From NCBI RefSeq assembly GCF_016804325.1, contig NZ_CP043627.1, positions 4,105,001 through 4,169,000 on the forward strand: a stretch of 64,000 bases of DNA. The letters run 5' to 3'. The notes under the pieces are model-generated. The model was not told the DNA's origin, made no database searches, and saw only the letters and a list, made by a program, of their open reading frames with translations. This stretch comes from Methylobacterium aquaticum (GTDB lineage: Bacteria; Pseudomonadota; Alphaproteobacteria; Rhizobiales; Beijerinckiaceae). Shown here in pieces: positions 8,235 through 16,571 of this stretch. Every line of letters begins with the position of its first letter. The stretch's first letter is position 1. A program made the position numbers and the translations under genes.

Positions 8235-9053
8235 ATGCTCCCTTCCTTCCGGCTCCGTTCCCTCCGGCCCGGCCTCGCCACGCCGTCCGCTGCCCTGCTC
8301 GGCCTCGGCCTGACCGCCCTCCTGTCCCCGGCCGCCCTGGCCCAGGGCTGGGTCGATCCGCCCGGCCGGAGCCAGGCTCCGGCGCCTGCCCCGTCGGCGC
8401 CCGCCGCTCAGGTCGCACCGGCCCAGGTTCCCTCGTCCCAGGTTCCCTCGGCCGCCCGGGCCGAGACACCGAGGGCCCACGTTCCGCGCCGGGTCGCCGA
8501 GGAGGCGCGCCGGCCGGCCCGCAGCGCGATCCACGCGGCAACGGCGTCCCGCCGCGCCGCGCGGCTCGCCCGGACCGAGCGCCCGCTGCCCGTGCAGATC
8601 CCCGCGCCCGCGCCCGTCACGGTCTCCGATTCGCAGATGCGCGACTGGGCCGTGGCGTCGCAGCGCCTCGCCCGGGACTACCTGGCGTCGATCTCGGGCC
8701 CCAACGGCACGACGCTCGCGGCGGCGCCGGGCTTCTACGGCAGCCAGGTCGTCTTCCATGGCCGGTCGATGAGCGTCGCCAGCCTGATGGCCGAGAAGCG
8801 CCGCTTCGTGCAGCGCTGGCCCGATCGCCGCTACCGGCCGCGGCCGGATTCCCTGCGCACCGCCTGCAATGCCGGGCTCGCGGTCTGCCAGGTCCGGGCC
8901 ACGGTCGATTTCTCGGCCTTCAGCCCCGATCGCGGCGTGCGCTCGCAGGGCACCGTCGACCTCGAACTGGCGGTGAGCCTCGCCGGCGCGCGCCCGGTGA
9001 TCATCGCCGAGACCAGCCGGGTGGTGCGCCGCGACGCCGTGGCGAGCCGCTGA
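8235..9053 (+). CDS. secreted protein, Pro/Ala-rich linker and NTF2-like C-terminal domain
   Basis: A 272-residue exported protein. The signal peptide runs to an ALA-Q cleavage site near residue 36, which is why the ATG at 8235 is chosen over the GTG at 8190. Residues 40-110 are Pro/Ala-rich with a duplicated QVPSSQVPS unit and low complexity. The C-terminal 150 residues (MRDWAVASQRLARDYL, FYGSQVVFHGRSM, LMAEKRRFVQRWPDRRYRPRP, two cysteines in TACNAGLAVCQV) match a domain seen at the end of several Hyphomicrobiales periplasmic proteins, similar to an NTF2-like cone fold with a disulphide. Function is unknown. A hairpin terminator follows. Confidence 0.68.
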   Translation: MLPSFRLRSLRPGLATPSAALLGLGLTALLSPAALAQGWVDPPGRSQAPAPAPSAPAAQVAPAQVPSSQVPSAARAETPRAHVPRRVAEEARRPARSAIHAATASRRAARLARTERPLPVQIPAPAPVTVSDSQMRDWAVASQRLARDYLASISGPNGTTLAAAPGFYGSQVVFHGRSMSVASLMAEKRRFVQRWPDRRYRPRPDSLRTACNAGLAVCQVRATVDFSAFSPDRGVRSQGTVDLELAVSLAGARPVIIAETSRVVRRDAVASR

Positions 9054-9056
9054 TGA

Positions 9057-9087
9057 CGAACGGCGCCCTGTGACAGGACGCCGTTCG
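9057..9087 (+). terminator. hairpin after the secreted NTF2-like protein gene
   Basis: A nine-base stem, CGAACGGCG with CGCCGTTCG, begins four bases after the stop codon. No T-run follows, so it may act as a rho-assisted terminator or as mRNA 3' protection. Confidence 0.55.
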
Positions 9088-9159
9088 GGACCTAGATAAA
9101 ACGGGTGAGCGCCCGCCCGAGCGGCGGGTGGCTCGGGCAGCCCCCGCGGCCGGGGGACG

Positions 9160-9654
9160 ATGGGACACGATGCGGACATGACCTCGCGTGAGCAGTTGCA
9201 GGCGCTGATCCGGGCCGAGATCGACCGTCAGCGCCCCGTCGCGGTCGCCCGTCGCACCCTCGAACTCCTGGCGGAATCCGCCACCCGCCGCCTCGACGCA
9301 GCCCCTGGCTACCAGATCGTCGACCGGGACGGTCATCCGCGCAGCCGCACGGTCGACGGCGAGACGCGGCCCCTGACCCTGGCCGACCTCGTCGAGGAGC
9401 TGCGCCGCCAGCACCCGACGATGTTCCTGAGCCCCGCCGCCCCGGCCGCCGTCTCCGCCCCGCCGCCCGGCGACGCTCCGCGGGACTGGATCGTGGTGAA
9501 GCCCGGTCCCGCGGCGCCGGTTCCCGCTCCCCCTTCGCGCCTGCGGGAGGCCCTGGACGGGATCGCCGCACGCCTGCGCCGGCCGGCACGGGAGCCCGAG
9601 GCCCCGGCCGCGACGCCGGTCCCGATCCCCCGGTCGCGGCCGGCGAGGGTTTGA
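9160..9654 (+). CDS. conserved hypothetical protein, soluble, Pro-rich tail
   Basis: A 164-residue protein with no signal peptide. Residues 1-90 are helical with conserved-looking segments (REQLQALIRAEIDRQRP, LLAESATRRLDAAPGYQI, LTLADLVEELRRQHPTMF), then a Pro/Ala-rich C-terminus. An ATG at 9178 is an equally good start. The stop TGA overlaps the TTG start of the next gene, so the pair is translationally coupled. I do not recognise the family. Confidence 0.62.
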   Translation: MGHDADMTSREQLQALIRAEIDRQRPVAVARRTLELLAESATRRLDAAPGYQIVDRDGHPRSRTVDGETRPLTLADLVEELRRQHPTMFLSPAAPAAVSAPPPGDAPRDWIVVKPGPAAPVPAPPSRLREALDGIAARLRRPAREPEAPAATPVPIPRSRPARV

Positions 9655-10289
9655 AGCCCGGTATCGCCCGGCGGCAGCGCCTGCCCGACCGGGGATCGAC
9701 CCGCCGCCCGGTCTACGCCGTCCTCGGAGGACTCGCGGTGCTCGGCATCGGCTACGCGGTGTTGCGCGGCGGCGGCGAGCCGGTTCGGGAGGCTGCGGTC
9801 GCCCAGGCGCCCGGCCAGGGGACGGGCGACAGACAGGATGCGGGCAAGCCCGCCGGGACGAAGCCGGTGGAGAACCGCGCCGCCGAGGCGAAGCCCGCAC
9901 CGGCCGGGGACAAGGCGCCGGAGACGAAGCGCGAGCCGGTCCAGACGGGAGCCCTGGTGCCGGAGGCGGCCGGCCCGGTCGCCGGCGTCGCCGAGGTGCT
10001 CGACACCGCGACCCTGCGGCTCGGCGGCCGCACCTTGCGCCTCTACGGCGTCGAGGCGGCCAGGGGCGCGCAGGCGAGCGACCTCTCGGGCTATCTCGGC
10101 GGCCGGCCGGTGAACTGCCAGCCGAGCCCGGCGAAGACCGCGTGGATCTGCACCGTCGACGGGCACGATCTCTCCGAGGTGGTGCTCTACAACGGCGGCG
10201 GCCGGGTCACGTCCGAGGCGACGCCGGACCTCGTCGAGGCCGAGCGCCACGCCCGCGCCGGCAAGCTCGGGATCTGGGCCAAACCCTGA
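9651..10289 (+). CDS. membrane-anchored protein with a degenerate SNase/thermonuclease-like domain
   Basis: A 212-residue protein starting at TTG that overlaps the previous stop. One transmembrane helix lies at about 19-39 (VYAVLGGLAVLGIGYAVL), followed by a charged Ala/Pro/Lys linker. Residues 105-210 follow the staphylococcal-nuclease pattern: GVAEVLDTATLRLGGRTLRLYGVEA, then DLSEVVLYNGGGR and a closing VEAERHARAGKLGIWAK. The catalytic Arg/Glu residues of active thermonucleases are not apparent (the usual R-L-x-G-I-D-x-P-E is RLYGVEAAR), so it may bind rather than cut. Exposed to the periplasm. Confidence 0.65.
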   Translation: MKPGIARRQRLPDRGSTRRPVYAVLGGLAVLGIGYAVLRGGGEPVREAAVAQAPGQGTGDRQDAGKPAGTKPVENRAAEAKPAPAGDKAPETKREPVQTGALVPEAAGPVAGVAEVLDTATLRLGGRTLRLYGVEAARGAQASDLSGYLGGRPVNCQPSPAKTAWICTVDGHDLSEVVLYNGGGRVTSEATPDLVEAERHARAGKLGIWAKP

Positions 10290-10302
10290 TCAAAAACCTA
10301 GA

Positions 10303-11390
10303 TCATCTGAGGCCCGGCGCGCCCAGGAGCGCCACCAGCGCACCCTGGCGGCCGGTGCCGGTCTTGGCGAACACCGCCTTGATCTGGCTGCGCACGGTCT
10401 CGACCGCGAGGCCGAGCCCGTCGGCGGCCTCGTCCAGGGAGGCCCCGCCGGCGAGGAGCGCCGCGAGCCGCGCCTCCGCCGCGGTGAGGCCGAAGATCTG
10501 CGTGAGCAGGGCCGGATCGGGCCGCCGCTCGGCCTCGAGATCGGTGACGAGCAGGAGCGCGCGGGCGCCCAGGAACGGCGAGCGGACGCTCTCTGCCAGG
10601 CCCAAGGCGCGCAGCACCAGGGGACGACGGTCGCGCCGCGCCACCAGGATCGGGCCGGGGGCGGCGTCCGGCCCGGACGCAGCGCCGCGACCAGGGCCGC
10701 CACCTCCTCCCGTGCCCGCGGATCGGCAATCCGCAAATCGCCGTCGGCGACCCGGAACGCGGCATCGAACAGCGCCTCCGCCCGCGGATTGGCACCGATC
10801 ACCCGCCCGGCCCCGTCGAGGGCGAGCGCCGCCTGCGCGACCTGATCGAGCCCGCGCAGGGTGCCGTCGAGGGCGGCGCGGCCGAGCGCCTCCGACAGGG
10901 CGGCGGCCTGGCCGAGCCGCCCCATCAGGCCGGCGAGCGGCCGCACCTGCGCCGCCTCGAACGGGCCGCTCCGCGTCCGGCGCTGCACCGACACCCCCCA
11001 GTATTCAGGGCCCGCCCGGAAGCCCGCCACCGCGAACCAGTGGTAGCCGTGCGGCCGCAGCAGCTCGTTGTAGAACGGTGCGCGGGCCATCTCCTCGGGG
11101 GTGAGGATGTCGTGGTCGGTCACGACCTCGCCGCGCATCACCCGGGGTACGGCGCGGGTCCGCAGGTCCTTCACGTGCCAGCCCTGCCCGAAATAGTCGG
11201 CGACCAGCGCGTCGACCTCGGGCGTACAGGGCACGCCGGGGGTGCGGCGATGGCTCTGGAGCAGCATCGCGCCGTCGCCCCCGATCAGGGTCGAGACCTC
11301 CGTCAGCACCGCGCCCCAGCGCGACGGATCGAGGGCCGCCTCGCCGAGCCGGTCGTCGAGGCACCGGAGCCTGTTGTCGGTCGGGCCCAT
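10303..11390 (-). pseudogene. LuxR-family transcriptional regulator, interrupted by a one-base frameshift
   Basis: Read from 11390 the protein is normal through about residue 240: an N-terminal segment, then a PAS-like domain (ALALDGAGRVIGANPRAEALFD). Near 10667 the frame is lost in a C/G run; restoring one G gives LRPGRDAAPGPILVARRD and joins the frame that ends at 10303. That second frame carries an intact LuxR-type helix-turn-helix (LTAAEARLAALLAGGASLDEAADGLGLAVETVRSQIKAVFAKTGT). The total would be about 362 residues, normal for this class. Because the rest is undamaged, this may be a sequencing error or a very recent mutation. Confidence 0.8.
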
Positions 11391-11618
11391 GGCTGCGCGG
11401 CTCTCGGATTCGTCCCGGCCGATCCTACGGCAGGAGATGCCGACCGTCGCAGGTGACTTGGCCTGATCGACAGGATTTCTACGGGGAACTTGCCGGTTCC
11501 GGGGAACTTCCCTGCTGCGACTCGTTCAAATGTATTGACAGTGTGTATGCGACGTGACACGGCAAGCTGTCCAACGGCCGCGTCTCGCCGTGGCCTGCGC
11601 AACGAAAGCTGTATCACG

Positions 11619-11930
11619 ATGAGCGACGGCGTTCCGGACCGCTCCGTCGCGCGCCGGGAGGTTGCGCGCCGTGGCACGACCATCAACCTTCGCGTCGAGA
11701 CGGAAACCCGTGACCTGATCGACGCTGCCGCCGAGGCGATTGGCAAGAACCGCACCGAGTTCATGATCGAAGCCGCGCGCCGGCACGCGATCGACGTGCT
11801 GCTCGATCAAAGGCTTTTCCGCCTTGACCCGGATGCTTTCGACGCGTTCGACGCTGCCCTCGACAATCCTCCCTCGCCGAGTGAGCGCCTCGTCGCTCTC
11901 ATGCGGAAGAAGCCGCTATGGGCGAAGTAG
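11619..11930 (+). CDS. DUF1778 antitoxin (TacA-type, ribbon-helix-helix)
   Basis: A 103-residue DUF1778 protein. The N-terminal ribbon-helix-helix segment reads TTINLRVETETRDLIDAAAEAIGKNRTEFMIEAARR, which binds operator DNA in this family; the C-terminal tail (DPDAFDAFDAALDNPPSPSERL) is the toxin-neutralising region. The toxin gene overlaps its 3' end by 13 bases. The ATG at 11619 is chosen because it starts the DUF1778 domain; the frame is open to 11490. The segment 11530-11550 upstream is less GC-rich and holds a TTGACA (11535-11540) that could be a -35 element, with autoregulation expected. Confidence 0.88.
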   Translation: MSDGVPDRSVARREVARRGTTINLRVETETRDLIDAAAEAIGKNRTEFMIEAARRHAIDVLLDQRLFRLDPDAFDAFDAALDNPPSPSERLVALMRKKPLWAK

Positions 11931-12463
11931 GCTCTCTTCCGGTGGCGAGCAAGCGGAACATCACGCCGCCCACTCGCCTTTCGGCATCTCACAGATTCGA
12001 CGACTTCGATTGCGGTGAGCCGCCTCTAAACGACTGGTTGAGAGACCATGCCGGGACGAGCGAGGGACGCACCGCGCGAACCTACGTCGTCTGTGAGGGG
12101 GGCGATGTCGTCGGATATTATTGCATCTCCGTCGGCAGCATCGAGCGCGGAGCGATGCCGTCCAGGCTGAAGCGCGTCCGCGGCCTGCCCAACCAGATCC
12201 CGGTCGCCATCATCGGGCGTCTCGCGCGCCATGTGCGGTACAAGGGGGCGGGACTGGGTGACGACCTGTTCCGGGATGCGATGAAACGGATCGTCGGGGC
12301 CTCGGAGACGATCGGCGTCAGGGCCGTCATCGTCCACGCACTGAACGACAGGGCGGCCGGTTTCTGGCGTGCGCGCGATTTCGTGGAAAGCCCGCTCGGG
12401 TCGCGCACCTTCTTCATGCCGATCGAGACGGCCATCGAGGCGGTCCGCGCCGGCTCGATGTGA
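11918..12463 (+). CDS. GNAT-family acetyltransferase toxin (TacT-type)
   Basis: A 181-residue GNAT protein. The family start FDCGEPPLNDWLRDHA is at residues 28-43, the acetyl-CoA-binding segment is IIGRLARHVRYKGAGLGDDLFRDAM near 97-121, and the C-terminal FWRARDFVESPLGSRTFFMPI matches TacT-type toxins. These enzymes acetylate the amino group of charged aminoacyl-tRNAs and stop translation. The gene overlaps its DUF1778 antitoxin, the usual order antitoxin-toxin. The target tRNA cannot be read from sequence. Confidence 0.88.
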   Translation: MGEVGSLPVASKRNITPPTRLSASHRFDDFDCGEPPLNDWLRDHAGTSEGRTARTYVVCEGGDVVGYYCISVGSIERGAMPSRLKRVRGLPNQIPVAIIGRLARHVRYKGAGLGDDLFRDAMKRIVGASETIGVRAVIVHALNDRAAGFWRARDFVESPLGSRTFFMPIETAIEAVRAGSM

Positions 12464-12499
12464 AGAGCTTGTTTCGACTTTCTCTACAGTCTCGACACC

Positions 12500-12550
12500 C
12501 TCCGCGCCATTCCGGGGCCGCGACAGCGGAGCCCGGAATGACACGGTGGG
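12500..12550. repeat. short interspersed palindrome (CATTCCGGG/CCCGGAATG type)
   Basis: CATTCCGGG at 12508-12516 pairs with CCCGGAATG at 12532-12540 around a CGC-rich loop. The arms and the flanking CCTCCGCG resemble an abundant intergenic palindrome of Hyphomicrobiales genomes. It lies between the TacT-type gene and the end of the PEP carboxylase gene, where it may also end transcription from both sides. Confidence 0.55.
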
Positions 12551-12597
12551 TTCGAGAACCGTAGAAGGCCATCAGGCAGGCGCCCTGTCCCGCTCCG

Positions 12598-15456
12598 TTA
12601 CCCGAACGCCCCCACCTCGTGCTGGATCATGCCGCTGATCTCGCGCACCAGGACGAACAGGCGGCGGATCGGGGCGAACAGGGTGCGGTGCTCGGCCTCG
12701 TAGGTGCCGGCGCCGCGGGGCCCCGCCGGCTCGCCGAAATTGAGCCCGAGCGTCGGGTCCGGCGTGACCGGGAAGATGTCGTCGAGGAGCTTCAGGCAGC
12801 TCTCGACGTCGAGGCGCAGGATGCGCTCGATCAGGGCCTCGCGGGTGATGCCGTTCTGCGGCCGGAAGCCCGGGATGTGCACCGCCAGGAACCAGATCCG
12901 GTGGATCAGCGCCAGGCGTAGCGCATGCAGGAGCGCGAGCCGCGGCGTCATCCCGGGCAGGTCGGGGGCCACGGAATGCAGCATCAGGTGGTCCTGCGTC
13001 AGCCGGCCGAACAGGCGGCGCAGGTGGGGGGCGAGGTTGAGCCGGTCGAGGGCGGCGGCGACCGCCACGATCTCCTCGCGGCGTCCGTCCCGGGTGGCGC
13101 GACGCGCCCGCTCGAGCCAGACCGAGGGGTCGAGGGTGTCGATATAGGCGCGCAAGACGTCGAGGTCGCCGACGGCGGTGGCCTCCTGCACCAGCCGGAA
13201 GGCGCGGGCGAAGCGCTCGGAGCGCTCGCGCATCTCGACGAACAGGTCGGGCGCGCGACCCGCCGCCCGCCCGACCCCGTGCAGGGAATTGGCCAGGAAG
13301 CCGAGCTGCTGGAGGATCGCGTTGTTGGGGATCGCCCGCATCTGGCGCGGATGGGTGATGGCGACGGGTCCGCCGCCGTCGGATTGCCGCGCCACCGGGC
13401 GCGAGCCGGTACGGTCGATCAGGTTCGGCCCGAAGGTGCCGAGCAAAGCCGCATAGCCCGGATCGTCGACCAGCCGCTCCATGTCCTGGCGCACGCCGGT
13501 GAAGAACTCGGTGGCGAAGTCGCCCTCGGCATAGATCGGGTCGGGGGCGGGCTGGAGCCGGCTGTAGACGTGCTCGCCGATGCGCGCGACCGTCGCCTCG
13601 GCCAGGGTCTTCGTCCCGAACATCAGGTAGCCGTCGCTGCCCTGGAAGCTCGATTCGAGGCTGGTGCGGATCCCGGCCTCGCGGTTGCGCCGCCGGGCGT
13701 GATCAGGGGCGAGGTAGGCCAGGCGGTCGGCGAGGCTCGTCGGATGGGCGCCCCGGCCGATCGATTCGCCGTGGGTGTCGAAGATCACGAGCTCGATGTC
13801 GGTGAGGTCGTGCGCCGCCATCAACTCGGTGATGCGGAAGCGCAGCCGCTCGATCCAGAACGTCGCGGCGAGCTGGCCGACATAACGCCCCGAATCCGAG
13901 TAGCCGAACTGCACCACCAAGCGCCCGGTGCGCTTGAGATAGGCCCGCCAGTGGGGTGAGCGGAGCGCGTCCTCGATCACGTGCACGCCCTGTTCCAGCG
14001 CCGAGGCCGTCTCGAACAGGGGCGTGATCTCGACCTTGTCGCCGATGCCGAAATGCTGGGCGAGCCAGAGCGCGGCGAGGAGCGTGTAGCCGGTCTCGGT
14101 CTCGGCGATCAGGAACCGGACCGGGTGGGTGCCGTCGACGTGCTTGAGGATCTGGGCGATCGTCATCATCAGCCGGGCGGCCGAGGCCCGCTCGGCGGCG
14201 AGCGCCCCGAAATCCACCGGCACCGCCGCGACGGCATCGAGCAGCGCGTTGATCGAGGCGAGGTGCGAGCGGCGCTGGGCCGGATCGATCGGGTCGCCGT
14301 CCTGGTCGAGCTCGCGGCGCACCGCGTTGTGGACCTGGCTGGCGTTGAGCCGGAAATGCGGCAGGCCGTTCTGGAGCCCGTGCGCGGCGACGCCCGCCCG
14401 CAGGATGCAGAGCGCGAGCCGCGCCTCGTCGTCGGCGGCCTTCGTCACCGCCCGGTCGAGGAGGGCGAGAAGCGGGCCGGCCTCGGTCTGGGCCCGGTCG
14501 CGCTCGATGATGAGGGCCAGCGCGAAGCGATGCACCGCCTCGAGGCTCGGCTGCTCGCCGAGCTTCGGCGCCACCGCGAGCTGGCGCAGGACGGCCGCCT
14601 TGGCCTCCTCGGCCAGCCGCCGGGCGGGCTCCGAGGCGGGATCGTCAGGGAGCTGGGCCAGCACCCGGTCGAACTGGGTGCGCTTCGATTCGAGCCGGTA
14701 GCGCAGGGTGTCCCACCAGCCGATATCGGTGCGCCCGTCGGTGTCGCAGCCGACCCAGGAGGCCAGCACCACCGGCATCGGGACGAGCTCGCTCCAGCGA
14801 TCGGGCCAGCGCTCGCGGGCGGCGCGCAGGAGCGCCGCGTTCAGCCCGTCGAGGGCCGCGCGGCCGTGCTGGACCGCGTGCCGGGCCTGGTCGAACTCGT
14901 CGTTGAGGGTGATGACCGGGTCGGCCCGGGCCGAGAGCGCGGCGGCTTGCGCGATCGGGGCATGGCGCGCCGCCGGATCGGGCTCGGAGGCGGCCTCGGC
15001 CAGGAGCCTCGCCACGGCCTTCGGCATCCCGAAGGTCGGGTGGGCGGTGAACACGGCGGCAAAGCGCGTCCGCTCGACTCGGGCGCGGGCGGTCTCGAAG
15101 CCCATCTCCGGGTCGCCGAGGGCGGCCGCCGCCACGGCCTGCGTCGCCGCTTGCGAATCCGCCTCCGCCCCGAGGCCGAGATAGGCCCGCAGCCGCGCCG
15201 CCCGGGCCTCCAGGGCCTGGCCGCGCAGGCGCACGAACAGCCCGGCCAGATCCTCCTCGCGGATCTCCTCCCGGTCGAACAGGCGGCTGATCGCCAGGGC
15301 CACGGTCAGGACGGGGTTGCGGAACGGATCCTGGCTCGCCTGGTGGCGCGCCTCCTCGACCAGCCCGAGCAGGTCCGCCTCGAGGGTCGCGGCGTCGTGC
15401 GGGTCGGAGGCTTGCGGATCGGAACCTTGGATGTGGGAACCTTGGAGCCTGTCCAT
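12598..15456 (-). CDS. ppc: phosphoenolpyruvate carboxylase, divergent form
   Basis: A 952-residue protein of PEP carboxylase length and order, which would make oxaloacetate from PEP and bicarbonate (anaplerosis, and the serine cycle in methylotrophs). The FTAHPTF block with the essential N-terminal His is present. Other active-site blocks differ from the classical enzyme: GYSDSGK reads GYSDSGR, the FHGRGG loop reads FDTHGE, the following SIGRG is kept, and the usual C-terminal NTG is absent (the protein ends HEVGAFG). The Arg in SIGRG, important for catalysis, remains. I keep the name because length and colinearity agree, but activity needs proof. The ATG at 15456 is used; the frame is open to 15573. 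No operon partner. Confidence 0.75.
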   Translation of the reverse strand: MDRLQGSHIQGSDPQASDPHDAATLEADLLGLVEEARHQASQDPFRNPVLTVALAISRLFDREEIREEDLAGLFVRLRGQALEARAARLRAYLGLGAEADSQAATQAVAAAALGDPEMGFETARARVERTRFAAVFTAHPTFGMPKAVARLLAEAASEPDPAARHAPIAQAAALSARADPVITLNDEFDQARHAVQHGRAALDGLNAALLRAARERWPDRWSELVPMPVVLASWVGCDTDGRTDIGWWDTLRYRLESKRTQFDRVLAQLPDDPASEPARRLAEEAKAAVLRQLAVAPKLGEQPSLEAVHRFALALIIERDRAQTEAGPLLALLDRAVTKAADDEARLALCILRAGVAAHGLQNGLPHFRLNASQVHNAVRRELDQDGDPIDPAQRRSHLASINALLDAVAAVPVDFGALAAERASAARLMMTIAQILKHVDGTHPVRFLIAETETGYTLLAALWLAQHFGIGDKVEITPLFETASALEQGVHVIEDALRSPHWRAYLKRTGRLVVQFGYSDSGRYVGQLAATFWIERLRFRITELMAAHDLTDIELVIFDTHGESIGRGAHPTSLADRLAYLAPDHARRRNREAGIRTSLESSFQGSDGYLMFGTKTLAEATVARIGEHVYSRLQPAPDPIYAEGDFATEFFTGVRQDMERLVDDPGYAALLGTFGPNLIDRTGSRPVARQSDGGGPVAITHPRQMRAIPNNAILQQLGFLANSLHGVGRAAGRAPDLFVEMRERSERFARAFRLVQEATAVGDLDVLRAYIDTLDPSVWLERARRATRDGRREEIVAVAAALDRLNLAPHLRRLFGRLTQDHLMLHSVAPDLPGMTPRLALLHALRLALIHRIWFLAVHIPGFRPQNGITREALIERILRLDVESCLKLLDDIFPVTPDPTLGLNFGEPAGPRGAGTYEAEHRTLFAPIRRLFVLVREISGMIQHEVGAFG

Positions 15457-15813
15457 CGGGTCGCTTCGTCCTGTGGCCGGATCACCGTCCGGTTCGCGCG
15501 GCGCGCGGGCTCGCGCCAGGGGCCGTGACGCAAGGAGCGTTCCGCACGGCCCGGGCCACGCTCTAAGCATCATTCGCCGCAGCGGTCACCGGTTCGGCGA
15601 GGACAATGACGTAAAGACAACGAGCCCGGCAAGGGTGCGCTCGGCACCTCCGCCCGGTGTTCCCGGCTGGCGAGCTATCGACGGGGCCGCCTGCGGCCGC
15701 GGGGACACGGTGCGGGCCGGAACCGCAGCCCTGCCGCCGGCGCAATGGTTAAGATTGCGTTACTGCTCCATACTGCCCGGCCCGGAGATGCCGACACGCG
15801 GAAGGAATGCGCC
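15457..15813. other. intergenic region upstream of ppc
   Basis: Apart from the interspersed palindrome at 15567-15613, this stretch holds the ppc promoter (minus strand) and the leader of the small gene at 15814. No RNA gene or clear promoter motif is visible. A GGAAGG ribosome-binding site at about 15800 belongs to the next gene. Confidence 0.4.
15567..15613 (-). repeat. interspersed palindromic repeat, copy 1 (CCGAACCGGTGACCGCT core)
   Basis: The minus strand carries the core CCGAACCGGTGACCGCT, preceded by CATTGTCCTCG and followed by GCGGCGAATGATGC. The same core and the AATGATGC end recur on the plus strand at 22982-23049. The sequence resembles a REP-like intergenic family of Methylobacterium and relatives. 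Confidence 0.6.
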
Positions 15814-16020
15814 ATGATGTCGATCGGAACCGCCCTGACCGCGGCCACCGCCCTCGTCGGGACCGCGCTGCCCGCCGGGCTGATCGGCGAGCGCGTTCCG
15901 GCACGGCCGACCCGCGAGACGGCGGAGGTCGGGGAGGCCGAGGATTCGGCGCTCACCGAGGGCGCGCTCCTCGTCGCGGTCGAGGCGGGCCTGCGCGAGG
16001 CGGGCTACCTGGCGGCCTGA
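15814..16020 (+). CDS. small hypothetical protein
   Basis: A 68-residue open frame starting MMSIGTALTAATALVGTALPAG, with a hydrophobic N-terminal segment and an acidic middle. A good GGAAGG ribosome-binding site lies eight bases before the ATG. There is no recognisable domain, and the frame could be chance in GC-rich DNA. Confidence 0.4.
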   Translation: MMSIGTALTAATALVGTALPAGLIGERVPARPTRETAEVGEAEDSALTEGALLVAVEAGLREAGYLAA

Positions 16021-16160
16021 GATCGCGCGGCCCGAGACTTCCCTCCGAGCGAGACTCCTCGCGGGATCGACGCGCGACGGGGACGCAGACCTCGATCGCA
16101 TGCGGGGGCGGCGCATGCGACCGGACAGGCCGCCGGAAATGCTCTAAGGCTGGCATCACG

Positions 16161-16571
16161 ATGGAGATGATCGTGATTCTGGCTGCGGCGGCAGCCCTGG
16201 TATTCGCCGGCCTGGTGCTTCTGTTCGCCGCGCAGGGGCGCGCCCGCAATACGTCTCTGCGCCTGCCGCACGAGCAGGAGCTGGAGGACCGGGGCGACGA
16301 GCTGTTCCGCGATTTCGACCAGGACCTCGCCGGCCTGCTCGAGGAGGCGGCCCGTCATCCGGAGGTCCAGCAGCGCGCCTATCCCGAACGGCTTGAGGCG
16401 CCCGACGCGCCGAGATCCCGGCCGCGGGGCGGCATGACCATCGACCACGACCCCGCGGAGCCCGGCCTGCCCGAGCCCGGCGACCGCAGGGGCGACCATC
16501 CCGAGTTCGATCGTTCCAGGGTCGATCATTCCAAGTTCGATCATTCCAAGCGCGACGGAGAATCCCGGTGA
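16161..16571 (+). CDS. small single-pass membrane protein
   Basis: A 136-residue protein with one N-terminal transmembrane helix (residues 4-24, IVILAAAAALVFAGLVLLFA) followed by a soluble acidic domain (HEQELEDRGDELFRDFDQDLAGLLEEA). The C-terminus has a short imperfect repeat, D-H-S-K-F-D-H-S-K, encoded by a duplicated 13-14 base unit at 16522-16551. It overlaps the next gene by four bases. Family unknown. Confidence 0.6.
   Translation: MEMIVILAAAAALVFAGLVLLFAAQGRARNTSLRLPHEQELEDRGDELFRDFDQDLAGLLEEAARHPEVQQRAYPERLEAPDAPRSRPRGGMTIDHDPAEPGLPEPGDRRGDHPEFDRSRVDHSKFDHSKRDGESR

Noticed and set aside
13981..15528. Long plus-strand frame opposite ppc (515 residues)
   Set aside because: It is antisense to a recognisable PEP carboxylase and has no domain; high GC leaves such frames open.
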